DNA from: Lepidostoma basale
Lineage: Eukaryota > Arthropoda > Insecta > Trichoptera > Lepidostomatidae
DNA length: 64,000 bases
Direction: 5' to 3'
Assembly: GCA_022606425.2 (NCBI GenBank)
Contig: JAHDVF020000230.1
Location: 281,001-345,000 of the forward strand
Shown here: positions 32,590 through 42,834 of the stretch, piece after piece
How positions within the stretch are numbered: the stretch's first letter is position 1
Layout of the letters: every line of letters starts with the position of its first letter
Translations under genes and position numbers: made by a program
Notes under the pieces: generated by a model
Told to the model about the DNA's origin: nothing
Databases searched by the model: none
The model's input: the letters and a program-made list of their open reading frames with translations, nothing else

Positions 32590-32850
32590 AGTACTGATTT
32601 ACCAGGAAACAGTACAGAGATTATGTAAGTCTCAACACCTAAGGTGGGCTGACTATTGTCATATATATAGAGAGAATGTCAGAGGATAGAGCGCTGAAAG
32701 TTATGTCCAGATGGGTGGCGCGCAAAAAGAAACCAAGAAAAAAGATGGGCGGACTGTGTTGAAAAGGACAGGAGCCTGTGGAGGACTGCTGAGGAGGAGG
32801 CCAAGTCCCACACTGGGATGTAGCGCCGAGAAGAAGAAGAAATTGAAGGA
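32590..32850 (+). mobile_element. LINE 3' coding end, GAAGAAG tail
   Basis: In mixed frames: LRWADYCHI (LRWAGHV), then VQMGGAQKETKKKDGRTVLK, corresponding to GRPKKRWADCVEKD, then a VEDCxGGG-like stretch and CCCACACTGGGATGTAGCGC with GAGAAGAAGAAG. A piece of the same 3' end, reversed, is at 46985-47035. It is a frameshifted LINE end, not a gene. Confidence 0.6.
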
Positions 32851-34469
32851 TGAGGGCTACAAAGATGCCAAGTATCACAAAAATCAAAATTTTACCAAAA
32901 AGACCAATAACTGTGTGAATAATGTAGTGTAGTTCAAATATCACCCTTAACCCCTTACTGCATGATTTTGTTTAAATTTGTAAAAAAAATATACGATGAA
33001 AAAAAAGACGTATATTTTTTTTTTTTTCAAATAAATTATTTTTTCCTATTTAAATATTAATAATAAAAAAATATTTCTAGGTCTTCCCCTTTTTATCCCT
33101 AGATTTTACACAATATTATCCATTAATTTATATAAAAGTGATCATTTTATTACTTACCTAATGAAAATAATAGTAAACCAGTGTAATAAAATTATTTATA
33201 GCGTTTTACAAACAAAAAAATAACACTTTCGAATATCACGTTTGTACAGAAAATCATAAACCGATAGTTGGAAACAGTCGAACGCACACCTAGTACAACC
33301 AGAGACATGTAGCAAGAAGTTTGACAACTAGTAACGCGGATCGTAGATAAAACTATAGAATTATTGCTAGAAGCAAGACATATTTTATTATTTTGTTGTT
33401 TTTTATGGCGAAAGATTATTTTGGATCATATACGAGTATGAGCCAGTATGCGAAAAGGGGTTAAAATGCCATCCGTGACTAATGCAACGATAAAGAGTTT
33501 TTTTTTCTATTTTTATTTGTTTTATGTTTAACCTCATAGAATCGTTACGATAACGGCTAAATGTATTATTTGTAAAATAAAATAAAAATTCAGATTTATT
33601 TTTTATTTTTATTCATTAATTTGTGAGCCCATAAACATCACATATGTTTGAATATCCCCCATATGAAGAGTCTGAGAAATCAACGTATGTGCATAATACG
33701 ATGGATGCCGAGCCATAGTCAGTTTTGCTGGCTCAAGAATTTGGAAGGATAAGCCTTTACAACGTTTAATGGATATTATTATTTAACTAAGCTAGGCGAA
33801 AATGACATCTGGGAAATAAAGGCGTAAGATCGGGGCGCTTGGAATAATACGAAGGAAGCTTAATCTCTTTAAGTTATATGGCTATCTAAAGATAGTGGTC
33901 TATCTCTGAATGGCTTGAGCAATTTAGTTGATGTTTTTTATAGGGGCAAAATTTCACACAATAACATATAAAACAAAACATATTTTTTTGTATTTAAAAT
34001 ATTCATCATATAACTAAAGGCTTTTTATGACACACAATAACCATATAAACCTTAAACATTACAAAAGAATATACACGCATTTCACGGAGAACAACGTAAA
34101 AACAAAAAATATATATTTATGTGAAGTATCAAAACAAAGATAATAATAATAATGTCCTTATGCTCCAGGCTCTCCCCAACCTGGCCTGCACTTTGTTCCG
34201 GTTTCTTCAATGAAATGTCTCGTTGCCATCCCATTTCCCTTCACAAAGAGAAGCAGTGTGTCCGCTTTGATTTTATCGTTCAGAATGGATTTTACCGCCT
34301 GAATCTCATGCATAGCAAAGCGGAAAGGGGATGCTGCGTTTGCCTAGAAGCTCTCCCCTTTTTTTTTCTCGAATCAATATTTGGAATTGAACATTTTGTA
34401 TAGTCATAATAATAAAAACAAGAATAATACTAAAAATAATAATAATAATAATAATTTATTATAACTAAT
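32851..34469. other. AT-rich, little recognised
   Basis: 33660-33710 is a short LINE-A scrap (GAGAAATCAACGTATGTGCA ... ACGATGGATG). 34145-34420 is GC-richer with an 83-codon open frame lacking any known motif. (AAT)n lies at about 34425-34455. Confidence 0.4.
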
Positions 34470-34608
34470 TTACTATCCATCACGCCGTCTCCCCGAAAGG
34501 GTAGGCAGAAATAATGCACTGTCACACTTTAACTGATGCGGCACTCCATCCTTCTCTTTTCGTCCCCGGGGGAGACGCAGTGTAATGGGTTGCGAACCGT
34601 CTGGTTGG
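34470..34608 (-). mobile_element. element B, 3' fragment
   Basis: CCATCACGCCGTCTCCCCGA, GACTGTCACACTTTAACTGA-like text, CGGCACTCCATCCTTCTCTT and GGAGACGCAGTGTAATGGGT. Inserted in an ATT-rich microsatellite. Confidence 0.8.
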
Positions 34609-35288
34609 ATAATTTATTATTATTACTATTATTATTAATATTCTTATTACCGTTTTTTTATTTAACAGTTCTTCACATCATTACAGCGCGAGCCAAATTG
34701 ATGCAAATAGTCTACATTTGCAGCTGATATTTGAATGTTTCTTATTAACTATTTTCCTTAAGTTCCTGACTACCCAATTAAACGTAATATTATGATGAAC
34801 TGGACTATTTGTCTGAGCTGAAGTTATAGCCAACCGCAATTCAAGACTATTATTTATCTATCGTATATTGCAAATGAAGGAAGCTGCCAAATGGGGGCTA
34901 AGGATGACGTTATTTATTTTTAAATTGTTCTGAAAATATGAATGACAAAACTCCTGATTAAATGTTGGAAGAGACAAGACAAGAATTGCTAGGGCATTAT
35001 TAAATAGATGTCATCTACTACAATTACATTTTAAAAGTAGTCTTTGAAGGCAAAACAAGCTACTCTATTAAATATAATTATGTAATATCCTTAGTTAGAT
35101 AAAGCATGTTTATCTTAACCAATTCTAACAATTATATTTGTATTTGATTGTTTGAACATATCAGTAACTTTCATTATCATTTCACCATGTTTTGGTCCTT
35201 TATCGTCCTTTATCCTCAGGACAATCATCAGTAAAGAATCAAACAAAATACAAGAGACAATAAATATCATTACAAGATAATAATTTTT

Positions 35289-35458
35289 ATGAATTAAAAC
35301 ACTGTTTTTTCCACTTTCGAGTTTATTTTTCTCGACATGTTTCAAAGGCTTTTGTTTGTTATAAACTTGTATCGTTCTCCCGATGATGAAGGTGTAAGCC
35401 TTCGAAACATGTCGAGAAAAATAAACTCAAAAGTGGAGAAAATAATGTTTTAATTCAT
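35289..35458. repeat. palindromic repeat with hammerhead-like core
   Basis: Arms 35289-35346 and 35402-35458 are inverted repeats (GAATTAAAACACTGTTTT, CCACTTTCGAGTTTATTTTT, CTCGACATGTTTC). The loop holds the core described at 35380-35413. Confidence 0.85.
35380..35413 (+). ncRNA. hammerhead-like RNA motif
   Basis: Reads CCGATGAT, GAAGG, TGTAAG, CCTTC, GAAACATGTC, then GAG and the arm. Stem II is GAAGG/CCTTC; stem III is ACATGT, self-complementary; C follows. U4 of CUGANGA is replaced by C, so this copy is probably inactive if the family ever was active. Confidence 0.45.
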
Positions 35459-35536
35459 AAAGATTCGTCATTTTGGAATTCCATAGTGTTTTCGCCTTTA
35501 GTTTATCTAAAATTAAAATATATATTTATTATTTAC

Positions 35537-35920
35537 AGCTTACTAACCATCACGCCATCTCACTTAAGGGAAAGGCAGAAAGAATGGACCGCCATACTGT
35601 TCTTTCCTGTCATATTCCTCTCATTTCCTCAATATCATGCATCGTCTCATGTATGCATGTCGATTTTTTCATTCCGCACGTGGCCGACATTTAATATTTG
35701 ATTGATTTGAACTTGTCCTCGATTACCCTTTATTTATTGTTACATTTTCTTCGTTTATGTATACTTTCTTTACAATTATATTTCATTCATTTATTCCACG
35801 TGGCCAAATCATATTAATGATCCTTTCATGATTTTATTCATAAGTCTTTCTTATATTCTAATAAAATAATTGTTACATAAAATTGCCGTTGCTCGACGAA
35901 TTCTTAATTGAATGTTTGTT
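35537..35920 (-). mobile_element. LINE-A, 3' coding remnant
   Basis: The minus strand ends GTATGGCGGTCCATTCTTTC and GAGATGGCGTGATGGTTAGT. Upstream are DQINQILNVGHVR-like, YINEENV-like and MNKIMKGSLIWFGHVE-like pieces. Inactive. Confidence 0.7.
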
Positions 35921-36224
35921 ACCTAAGGATTTGCTTTTGATTAATCACCCTTGAACCATTCTGCGATCATCAAGATGGAAGAGGAGAAATGGGAATATAC
36001 TAATATTGCAGTAAAATATATCCTTACTGAAACAATAAAACGCCGTTAATCATCTGCCCGGTGAATGGGACTAGGAACAAATATTTGTTTAATTAAATCT
36101 ATGTCACTATTGGAATACCAACGGAATAATATAAGTCTTTATTTTCAAGGTATTAAGTTGGTTAAATATTACTATTATTAATATTTATATTACGGTCCCT
36201 TTCACATGAATCCAATTAATAATG

Positions 36225-36370
36225 AATACTGATGAAAACGTACGTTTTCTAGTAGTTTAATTATAATTTGTGTGAATGACATGTTTCGCCTGTCTAAAGC
36301 ATTATCAAATGTAATAATAAAACTACTAAAAAACAGCCGATTTCATTCGTACTAATTATGTAATATGGAG
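36225..36370. repeat. family-E palindrome with hammerhead-like core
   Basis: 36234-36277 and 36325-36360 are the arms (ACGTACGTTTTCTAGTAGTT / TAATAAAACTACTAAAAAAC). 36278-36308 on the minus strand reads TTGATAAT, GCTT, TAGAC, AGGC, GAAACATGTC. The CUGANGA element is mutated at two positions. Confidence 0.7.
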
Positions 36371-36431
36371 TTTTACATCATTATCAAAGAAAAAAAATAT
36401 GGAATAAATTAAATAATACAAAATAATAATA

Positions 36432-36545
36432 ACGAACGTGGATGAAAACGTCAGTGTTCTAGAAGTTTTATTATATTTTATGGGAAAGACATGTCTTGCC
36501 TAGCTAAAATTTATCAAATGCGTCAACACTAAAAAGCTATGCGTT
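36432..36545. repeat. family-E, second adjacent copy
   Basis: AACGAACGTGGATGAAAACG, TCTAGAAGTTTTATTATATT, GGGAAAGACATGTCTTGCC. Right arm missing. Confidence 0.6.
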
Positions 36546-36902
36546 CACACTTACGTTAGCCAACACAACCAACGTTTACATTTTTTGTATATTATTGACC
36601 TATTTATTGAAAACAATTATATTTTTTTATAATTTGTTTCTTGCCGCACAATGAAAGGTAAAATTTATGTTAAAAAATACCATTTTGTTTCTCTATGCTT
36701 TAAGTAGTTGAAACAGTGAATTCAATTAAGTAATATTTCAAGCAATTAACTTCTGATACCAACTCGTTAAGAAGGCAAACTTCAATAAAATAGAGCATTG
36801 AAATGATATCCTTGAAGTTAATTTCTCGCTAAAATGGCGCTTAATGAATTATTATCATCATTGTGATAAAACAACTTTCAGACAATAATTAAATAAAACG
36901 AT

Positions 36903-37113
36903 AATAATTAAATAAACCGATGTTTTTTTAACTACTTCCACTTTTGTCTTTATTTAGACAGCGACCGGTTTCGCCAGGGTCGCTGGCATCGACAGACTGA
37001 TGGCAACTGGTGGCAACCAGTCTGTCGATGCCAGCGACCCTGGCGAAACCGGTCGCTGTCTAAATAAAGACAAAAGTGGAAGAAGTTACAAAACATCGTT
37101 TTATTTAATTATT
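36903..37113. repeat. family-D palindrome with hammerhead-like core on both arms
   Basis: Arms of about 95 bp (36903-36999; 37018-37113) are near-perfect inverted repeats with CTTTTGTCTTTATTTAGACA and ACCGGTTTCGCCAGGGTCGC. The core appears on the minus strand at 36963-36995 and on the plus strand at 37022-37054. Confidence 0.9.
37022..37054 (+). ncRNA. hammerhead-like RNA motif
   Basis: Reads CTGTCGAT, GCCAG, CGACC, CTGGC, GAAACCGGTC, then GCTGTC. Stem II is GCCAG/CTGGC; stem III is ACCGGT, self-complementary; C follows. A6 of CUGANGA is replaced by T. The identical core is on the other arm. Confidence 0.45.
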
Positions 37114-37192
37114 ATTTAAAATGAAGTTCCATCAAGAGATTTCAGTTAAATCTTTTAAAAATAAAAGATGTTTTTTAACTACTTAAATTAGT

Positions 37193-37809
37193 ATTTTTGT
37201 GAATGTATACTTATACTTGTATACGAATCCTGGATTTTCACCCATGGTGGGTGGTTAATTCAAATTTAATGTTAATATTAAATTTGAATTAACCACCCAC
37301 CATGGGTGAAAATCCAGGATTCGTATACAAGTATAAGTATACATTCACAAAAATATTTGTAATCATTCTGGTCAATTCTTTGGCATATACGAGTAGATAG
37401 GAATAATACTCCAGGCGGCTTCTAAAACAATACGCTAATAGGCGATAGCCTTCGCACTGTGTTAATAAAGTAGTTTGCTAAATGCTAAAAATCATTCTCC
37501 ATAGATGGCGTTAGTGGGTGGATTATATAGGTTAATCTTAAAAAGATTGACATGTGTAATCAAATCTACATAGATGGCCAATTGAAACTGACACGTGAAG
37601 ATAAGTATAGATTTGGAGCATATACGAGTATACAACTTCCAAAAATTTATCATGCATGATCATAAAAACAAATGTGGAATGGGGAATGTTGTAATTACAT
37701 AAAGCGTGCGCTTAACCCAACCAATGACAGGTCATAAGTCCTGTAAACACCTTGATCATCCATATTCAGTTTTCAGTTTGCGTCTTCGTCTCTATTGAGA
37801 TACAATTAA
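37193..37809 (+). repeat. repeat P, complete copy with 78-bp hairpin head and 12-bp target duplication
   Basis: The element is bounded by ACTTAAATTAGT at 37181-37192 and 37810-37821. It starts directly with a perfect 78-bp inverted repeat (37193-37270 and 37277-37354, loop GTTAAT). The non-coding body ends CTCTATTGAGATACAATTAA. It was inserted into a family-D repeat, whose sequence continues at 37822. The long, AT-rich direct repeat fits target-primed reverse transcription. No poly(A) tail and no protein. Confidence 0.93.
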
Positions 37810-37821
37810 ACTTAAATTAGT

Positions 37822-37885
37822 CTTTATTTCGACAGCGACCGGTTTCGCCAGGGTCGCTAGCATTGACAAATTGGTGACACTGTTA
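37822..37885. repeat. family-D repeat, downstream part of the interrupted copy
   Basis: CTTTATTTCGACAGCGACCG and GTTTCGCCAGGGTCGCTAGC, equivalent to the left arm of the 36.9 kb palindrome. Confidence 0.75.
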
Positions 37886-38215
37886 TAACTTTTTCCTTTG
37901 TATACATACAGATCAGGGGTGATAAACATGATTCTATCTACAAATAATCTTAAAATAATTATTTAAAATTTACTGAAATTAAATATCGGTATCAAAGTAA
38001 TTTTAGAGGATTCTGTTTTCAATATAATAGAATTAAAATTGATAACAGCCGACATATTTATCTATGACGATTGAAACATTGAGTAAAAATCTATAATAAT
38101 TATTAAATATATTATACAAATTCTTATTAATTATTCATTAATTATTAATTGTTCATAATATATCATAAACTTCTAGAAAATTCGATGTTTGATTATATCA
38201 ATAGAATATAATAAA

Positions 38216-38370
38216 TGACCTTCTTGGCCGAGTGGTAAGTGCTTTGACTGCCACACCGATGTCACATGTTACGAGAATCAATATGAAGGCTTATACTCTT
38301 TACATCGATTTGTCTTGCGCTGTAATTATGTATAGAGCGATTCATAACAAAATTTTAATAATTTTGTAGT
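38216..38370 (+). mobile_element. tRNA-derived SINE with internal deletion
   Basis: Head TTGGCCGAGTGGTAAGTGCT and TTGACTGCCACACCGATG joins directly to CACATGTTACGAGAATCAAT and the tail CTTTACATCGATTTGTC ... GAGCGATTCATAACAAAAT. The B box and central body are deleted. Confidence 0.75.
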
Positions 38371-38709
38371 TTATTGTGGAATGAGAATGACTTTAATAGA
38401 GAAATAGAACTTGTTGATTACGTTTCGAAGAATTCATCACGTCGCCAGACAACGAGGGTGTGATGTGCTTTAGTAATAATATAGTTCAAGTGGGAAGTAG
38501 ATCAGACACCTAAGAGACGCAGCCAATCAGCCAGGGTGTCTGTAGTCGGTGCGCCTCTTGTAATCGGACCTATTTATACTTCAAAGTGGGTAATATATCA
38601 AGAGGTGAAACACAGCCTGTTTGCAAATGTTCTAGTCCCAACGTCATTGGTTTTGGTTTAACGCAGTTCGAATAGACTTTATTTCATTTATAGGTACTCT
38701 AGAATAATT
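38371..38709. other. unclassified stretch
   Basis: 38405-38445 read in reverse gives GTGATGAATTCTTCGAAACG, a weak hammerhead-like string. 38510-38600 is GC-richer with CCAATCAG and TATTTATAC, which superficially resemble promoter elements, but no gene follows. Confidence 0.3.
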
Positions 38710-38890
38710 AATACGAATAAAAACATCTGTTTCCTAGATGTTTTATTATATTTTGTGTGAATGTGATATGTTTCGCCTTGCTAAAGCATTATCATTGATA
38801 TTAGACATTTAAAAATGCCTTAGACAGGCAAAACATGTCATTCACATAAAATATAATAAAGCTCATAGACATGTCTTATATTTGTCGTTT
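38710..38890. repeat. family-E palindrome
   Basis: Left arm CTAGATGTTTTATTATATTT and right arm CACATAAAATATAATAAAGC. The right side has ATGCCTTAGACAGGCAAAAC with ATGTC at 38811-38839 (stem II GCCT/AGGC kept, GAAAC mutated to AAAAC). Confidence 0.75.
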
Positions 38891-39837
38891 TCATTTGTTG
38901 TAATTATTTAAAATGCAGCTATACATTATTTACCTTTATCGAAACAAATATTTTAATTTACTGATTAAAAAGAGTGGAGTTAAGCTTAGGAGTAAGGGTA
39001 AATTTAATATAATTTGGATTGAGAGGAGGGTGGAAGGAACATATCGGGGAAATTTAAGATAAATTTTGTTTGTTATGTAAAATGATTCTCATTATTTTTA
39101 ATCTTTATTAAATGAATGATCATTTTAGCTAACGCGATTAGCAAATTCTAATAAATTATATATTATTATTAGGAAGAAAGTATATGCGTTATTATTATGT
39201 TAAAATAACATTTTGTTTTTCGTTTTTTAAATCAAAAACTCCCAACTCCCTTTTCTTTATCATCGTTATTAGTATTTATTAACCTCGATCAATTGAGAAT
39301 AACATAATAATTGATTTTTTTTGTTATGAAAGAATATGTATTTTTAGAACTGATTAATTAATTGAAATTATAGTAGGCTTCGATTCATAATGGCTCACTT
39401 TGATATTTATGGTAAATTTCCCGTGAATGTGTAATGTTTGGTGTATGTAACCGAACATTGTAAAATTATATAATATTTTTTAATCAAAAAATCTTTCTAC
39501 AGGTTTTGCCTTACCTGTCAAACCCAGGAGTCATGTTAAATAAGAGAAATCCTAGAGTAATTAAAACCGTTCCAATTAAATCGGTTTTACGCTCCGCGTA
39601 ACAAATACTCAATTTGTGTGAAAGCTTCACTTATTGAATTTACATAGGTTATCCAATCATGATTTTCAAAGAACAAAGTGAAAATTCCCGACGAACGTTT
39701 TCTTTTGCAATATTTTTAATTAAATAAAAGTATTTTTTTTTAATGAAATAATTTACGATTTGCTTTAAAAATAAATAAAACACCATTTAACTCAATAAAG
39801 TTAAATTATTTTAATTAAGACGAATAAACAACTTTTG
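38891..39837. other. AT-rich, nothing recognised
   Basis: No gene or shared repeat seen. Confidence 0.4.
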
Positions 39838-40075
39838 TGGCCTAGTGGTAAGTGCTTTGACTGTCACCCCGAAGGTTCCGGGTTCGATTCCCGGCGATGG
39901 CAACGTGATTGTCACACTGCCTTTGGTCTGGTGCAGAATTCATGTGACAATAAAATGTCGATAGATTAGCTACCTATCACATCTCACAAGAATCAATATG
40001 ATAGCTATTCTCTTTGCCCTTTATATCGATTTGGCTGGCACTCTAATGCTGTAAAGAGCGATTCAACAAAATATT
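39838..40075 (+). mobile_element. tRNA-derived SINE, best-preserved copy
   Basis: Head GTGGCCTAGTGGTAAGTGCT (A-box-like), then GGTTCCGGGTTCGATTCCCG (B-box-like), GATGGCAACGTGATTGTCAC, AGAATTCATGTGACAATAAA, GCTACCTATCACATCTCAC, TATATCGATTTGGCTGGCAC and tail GAGCGATTCAACAAAATATT. About 240 bp; it is the reference for the family in this window. Probably transcribed by RNA polymerase III when intact and mobilised by a LINE not identified here. Confidence 0.85.
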
Positions 40076-40170
40076 AAAATAAAAACGTACGTTTTCTAGA
40101 AGTTTTATTATATTTGTTGTGATTGTCATTTTTTGCCTGTCAAAGGCATTATCAAATGTCTTAAATAAGT
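40076..40170. repeat. family-E left half
   Basis: AAAATAAAAACGTACGTTTTCTAG followed, after the arm, by GTCATTTTTTGCCTGTCAAA and GGCATTATCAAATG. The right arm is absent. Confidence 0.6.
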
Positions 40171-40295
40171 CTGGCGGTAAACTTCTATCACGACGGAATA
40201 CAAAAGCTTGTAGTTCGATATGACAAGTGTTAAAATATTGGTGGAAATTATGTGGGAAAAGTAAATAAATCTGTGGTTTTTCATGTTTAAATAAA

Positions 40296-40490
40296 ATAAT
40301 ATTTAAATAACACGATGTTTTTTTTTAACTGTTTCTACTTTTGTCTTTATTTCGAAAGCGATCGGTTTCGCCAGGCTCGCTGGTATCGACAGACTGGTCT
40401 GATCCTGGCGAAACCGGTCGCTGTCGAAATAAGTACAAAAGTGGAAGTAGTTAAAAAACGTTTTATTTAAATATTATTTAAAATGAACTT
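40296..40490. repeat. family-D palindrome, second copy
   Basis: Arms with CTACTTTTGTCTTTATTTCG and GAAATAAGTACAAAAGTGGA. The minus-strand core at 40360-40392 reads CTGTCGAT, ACCAG, CGAG, CCTGG, CGAAACCGATC. The plus-strand arm keeps CCTGGCGAAACCGGTC but has lost the CUGANGA side. Confidence 0.85.
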
Positions 40491-40989
40491 CCTTCAAGAA
40501 ATTGTAGTAAAATCGTTTGATTATCTTAAAAATAAAATTGTTTCAAAAAGTATTTTAAATATTAAAACGATAAATATATAGTTTATATTTTTTTCCAATT
40601 ATTATATCTCCCTGGTGAAGTTCGGGTATAAGCGAAACTAGTTGGCAAAAAATATAATTATGTTTTAATATTATATATATCAACAAATTAATATTCTTTC
40701 CCCTGGTCTTCTTTCCTTTCAATAATGATCAATAATGCAAACTTCATATCATATCGGACGATATTCACGCATTAAAAAGATTTATTTTCAGTATTGCAAC
40801 TTGTCACGATTCATCTCATTCGACAATATCAAATTGTTTTAAAATTATCATAATTACTTAATAGGCGTGCATGTCAAAAAGCAATAATAAGCACGCGTTA
40901 TTTTGTATCAGAATTTGGTTGTTCTTATTTTTGGTTGCGTGGGGAATAGGCCGATTTAAATTTTATATAAACAATAGTAAAATATTTCG
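40491..40989 (+). repeat. stretch with a CTGGTGAAG hammerhead-like motif
   Basis: 40612-40646 reads CTGGTGAAGTTCGGGTATAA, GCGAAACTAGTTGGC. The ACTAGT block is self-complementary, as in the other families. The rest is AT-rich with no gene. Confidence 0.4.
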
Positions 40990-41700
40990 TATAACTAACT
41001 AACCATCACGCCATCTCTCTGAAAGGGTAGGCAGAAAGAATGGACTGTCACACTTTTACTGATGCGGCACTCCATCCTTCTCTTTTCGCTCCGCGGGAGA
41101 CGCGGTGTGATGGGTTGCGAACCTCATCGCCACCAATAGGCATCTCCCGCGCACACTTCGATCGTGCAACACCCAGAAAATAAATCTAAAACAAATAATA
41201 TAAAATACAATGATATAAAATAAAATAACAAAATAAAAATAATTTAACACAAAATTTTCTTTTTAGATGGTGCACATATTGTCTATTTAATTTATGTTCC
41301 ACGAATCCACCGTTTTTTTTAAATTTAGCACATAATGTAATAACACATAATGTTTTTTTCGATGTTGCACATGTTGACATGGACGATCCGGACTTTTGTG
41401 TTTATTTAATTTATGTTTCACTTATTGTATCCACCGTTTTTTAAATTAGCTGTAAGTAGGCACTTAACCAGCAAGAACTTTGAAATAATATTGAAGAAAT
41501 TATTCAAATTGTCATTGGAACAAATGAAAAATGTATTTTTACACCTGTCAAAATTCTTTATAAAAACTTTAAAACTAATATAATTTTAACAGCAAAACAA
41601 CACAAACGTATTACGTGTCACAATTAACTAGTATAAAGAGCAGCAACAGTTAAATTTACCAAAACAATTCACTTATATTTCGTATAAAGCACATAATTTG
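40990..41700 (-). mobile_element. element B, long copy
   Basis: From the 3' end: CCATCACGCCATCTCTCTGA, the CACTCCATCCTTCTCTTTTC block, hairpin 41093-41150, AT-rich core, CACGAATCCACCGTTTTTT, GACATGGACGATCCGGAC, TTCAAATTGTCATTGGAAC, CGTATTACGTGTCACAATTA and GGTAAATTTAACTG-like 5' region. Collinear with 26147-26757 on the other strand. Non-coding. Confidence 0.85.
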
Positions 41701-41744
41701 CGTCATGGCCTTATTAAAAATATTTTAAAACATTTTTTTTGTTT

Positions 41745-41890
41745 TTTTTCTTCTTCTTGGAGTGCCATGTCAGGTCTCCCCGACGCGACGTCGGCTATCC
41801 CCCTGGCGTAGGCCTCTCTGTCCTGTTCCAGACGATTCATAGTAATGTTCTAGGGAGTTTACCCAGCGTAGTTTCCCCTTGCCTTCTCTG
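41745..41890 (-). mobile_element. LINE 3' end, GAAGAAG tail
   Basis: The minus strand reads GAGAAGGCAAGGGGAAACTA, TCGTCTGGAACAGGACAGAG, GAGACCTGACATGGCACTCC, AAGAAGAAG. The family is not matched to another copy here. Typical of a LINE coding end with an (AAG)n tail. Confidence 0.5.
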
Positions 41891-42535
41891 GAGGATTAAA
41901 AATTATATTATATAGATTTTGTCGAGGTTTCCTTCCCTAAACTGGGGTATCCAGTTTTATGTTTTTCGAATTATATCCAGAATCTCGCTTTTCGCCCTTC
42001 CACTATCTGCAATGTCAGTGGTTACATTGCCCGGGGTTCGCGGGGCCTGAGAGACCACTAGAGGACGCTATGGTTGGTTGGAGTTGGACTTGGTTGTAGT
42101 GTTGCAACATGGCGCATTACGATACTTTAAGGGGCATACTTTTCAGCGTAGTATACTCCATCGTAACCCTACCCGTTTGGTTTTTACACCGCAATATTTT
42201 GTTTTATCAAACCAACCGGTTTCGATCCCGCCGGACCTTTTCCAGGATTACAAAAACAAACTGAAAAAATCAAGACATACGGATATACCCAAGTTTTCAA
42301 AGAACATATTTCTACTTTCTGTGAAAAACTATTATATTGTATTTAGGTCATTATATATGTATACGAGTATTTGAACTTGAAGATAATTACAATTTCATAC
42401 AATTTTAATAAGTTTAAATATTCAGAAAAACGTACAATTATTGAAAGTTTTATTCCAAGTTAATATTACATCTCAAGAAAGTTACAAGTTTTCCTATATC
42501 AAACTTTATCAAATGTTTGCTAGCTAACTTACTAG
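41891..42535 (+). other. unclassified stretch with a 98-codon open frame
   Basis: The frame 42078-42374 is open on the plus strand, but its translation has no domain I recognise. 42000-42250 is GC-richer than average. No splice context or homologous neighbour supports a gene. Confidence 0.25.
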
Positions 42536-42834
42536 CTAATTTATTAACTTATCGTCACATCTTTCTAGAGGGGCAGGCAGAAAAAATGTACCGTCACATT
42601 GTTCTGTCCTCACATACCCCTCTCGATCCTCTACATCGGCATCGACAATGACGATTCGGTATCGATTCGATACATCGTTTCATCCATGCACGTCGATTTC
42701 TCCGACTGCTAACGTGGCCGACGTTTAATATTTGATATATTTGATAAGACTGTATTTCTAGATCCGTTTACGTCGTTTACATATACTTTCTTCACATTCT
42801 TTCTTTATTCATGTTTCCAAACCATCTCAATGAC
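42536..42834 (-). mobile_element. outer LINE-A copy, 3' part
   Basis: Ends with (TAGC)-type tail, TCGTCACATCTTTCTAGAGG, then DQIYQILNVGHVSSRRNRR-like coding. It is interrupted at 42834 by a second LINE-A (42835-43980) and resumes at 43981. Confidence 0.75.

Noticed and set aside
36900..37113. CRISPR-like spaced repeats
   Set aside because: The repeats are inverted arms of one palindrome, not regularly spaced direct repeats, and the DNA is eukaryotic.
38510..38600. promoter with CCAAT and TATA-like strings
   Set aside because: No transcript or coding region follows, and such strings are frequent in AT-rich DNA.
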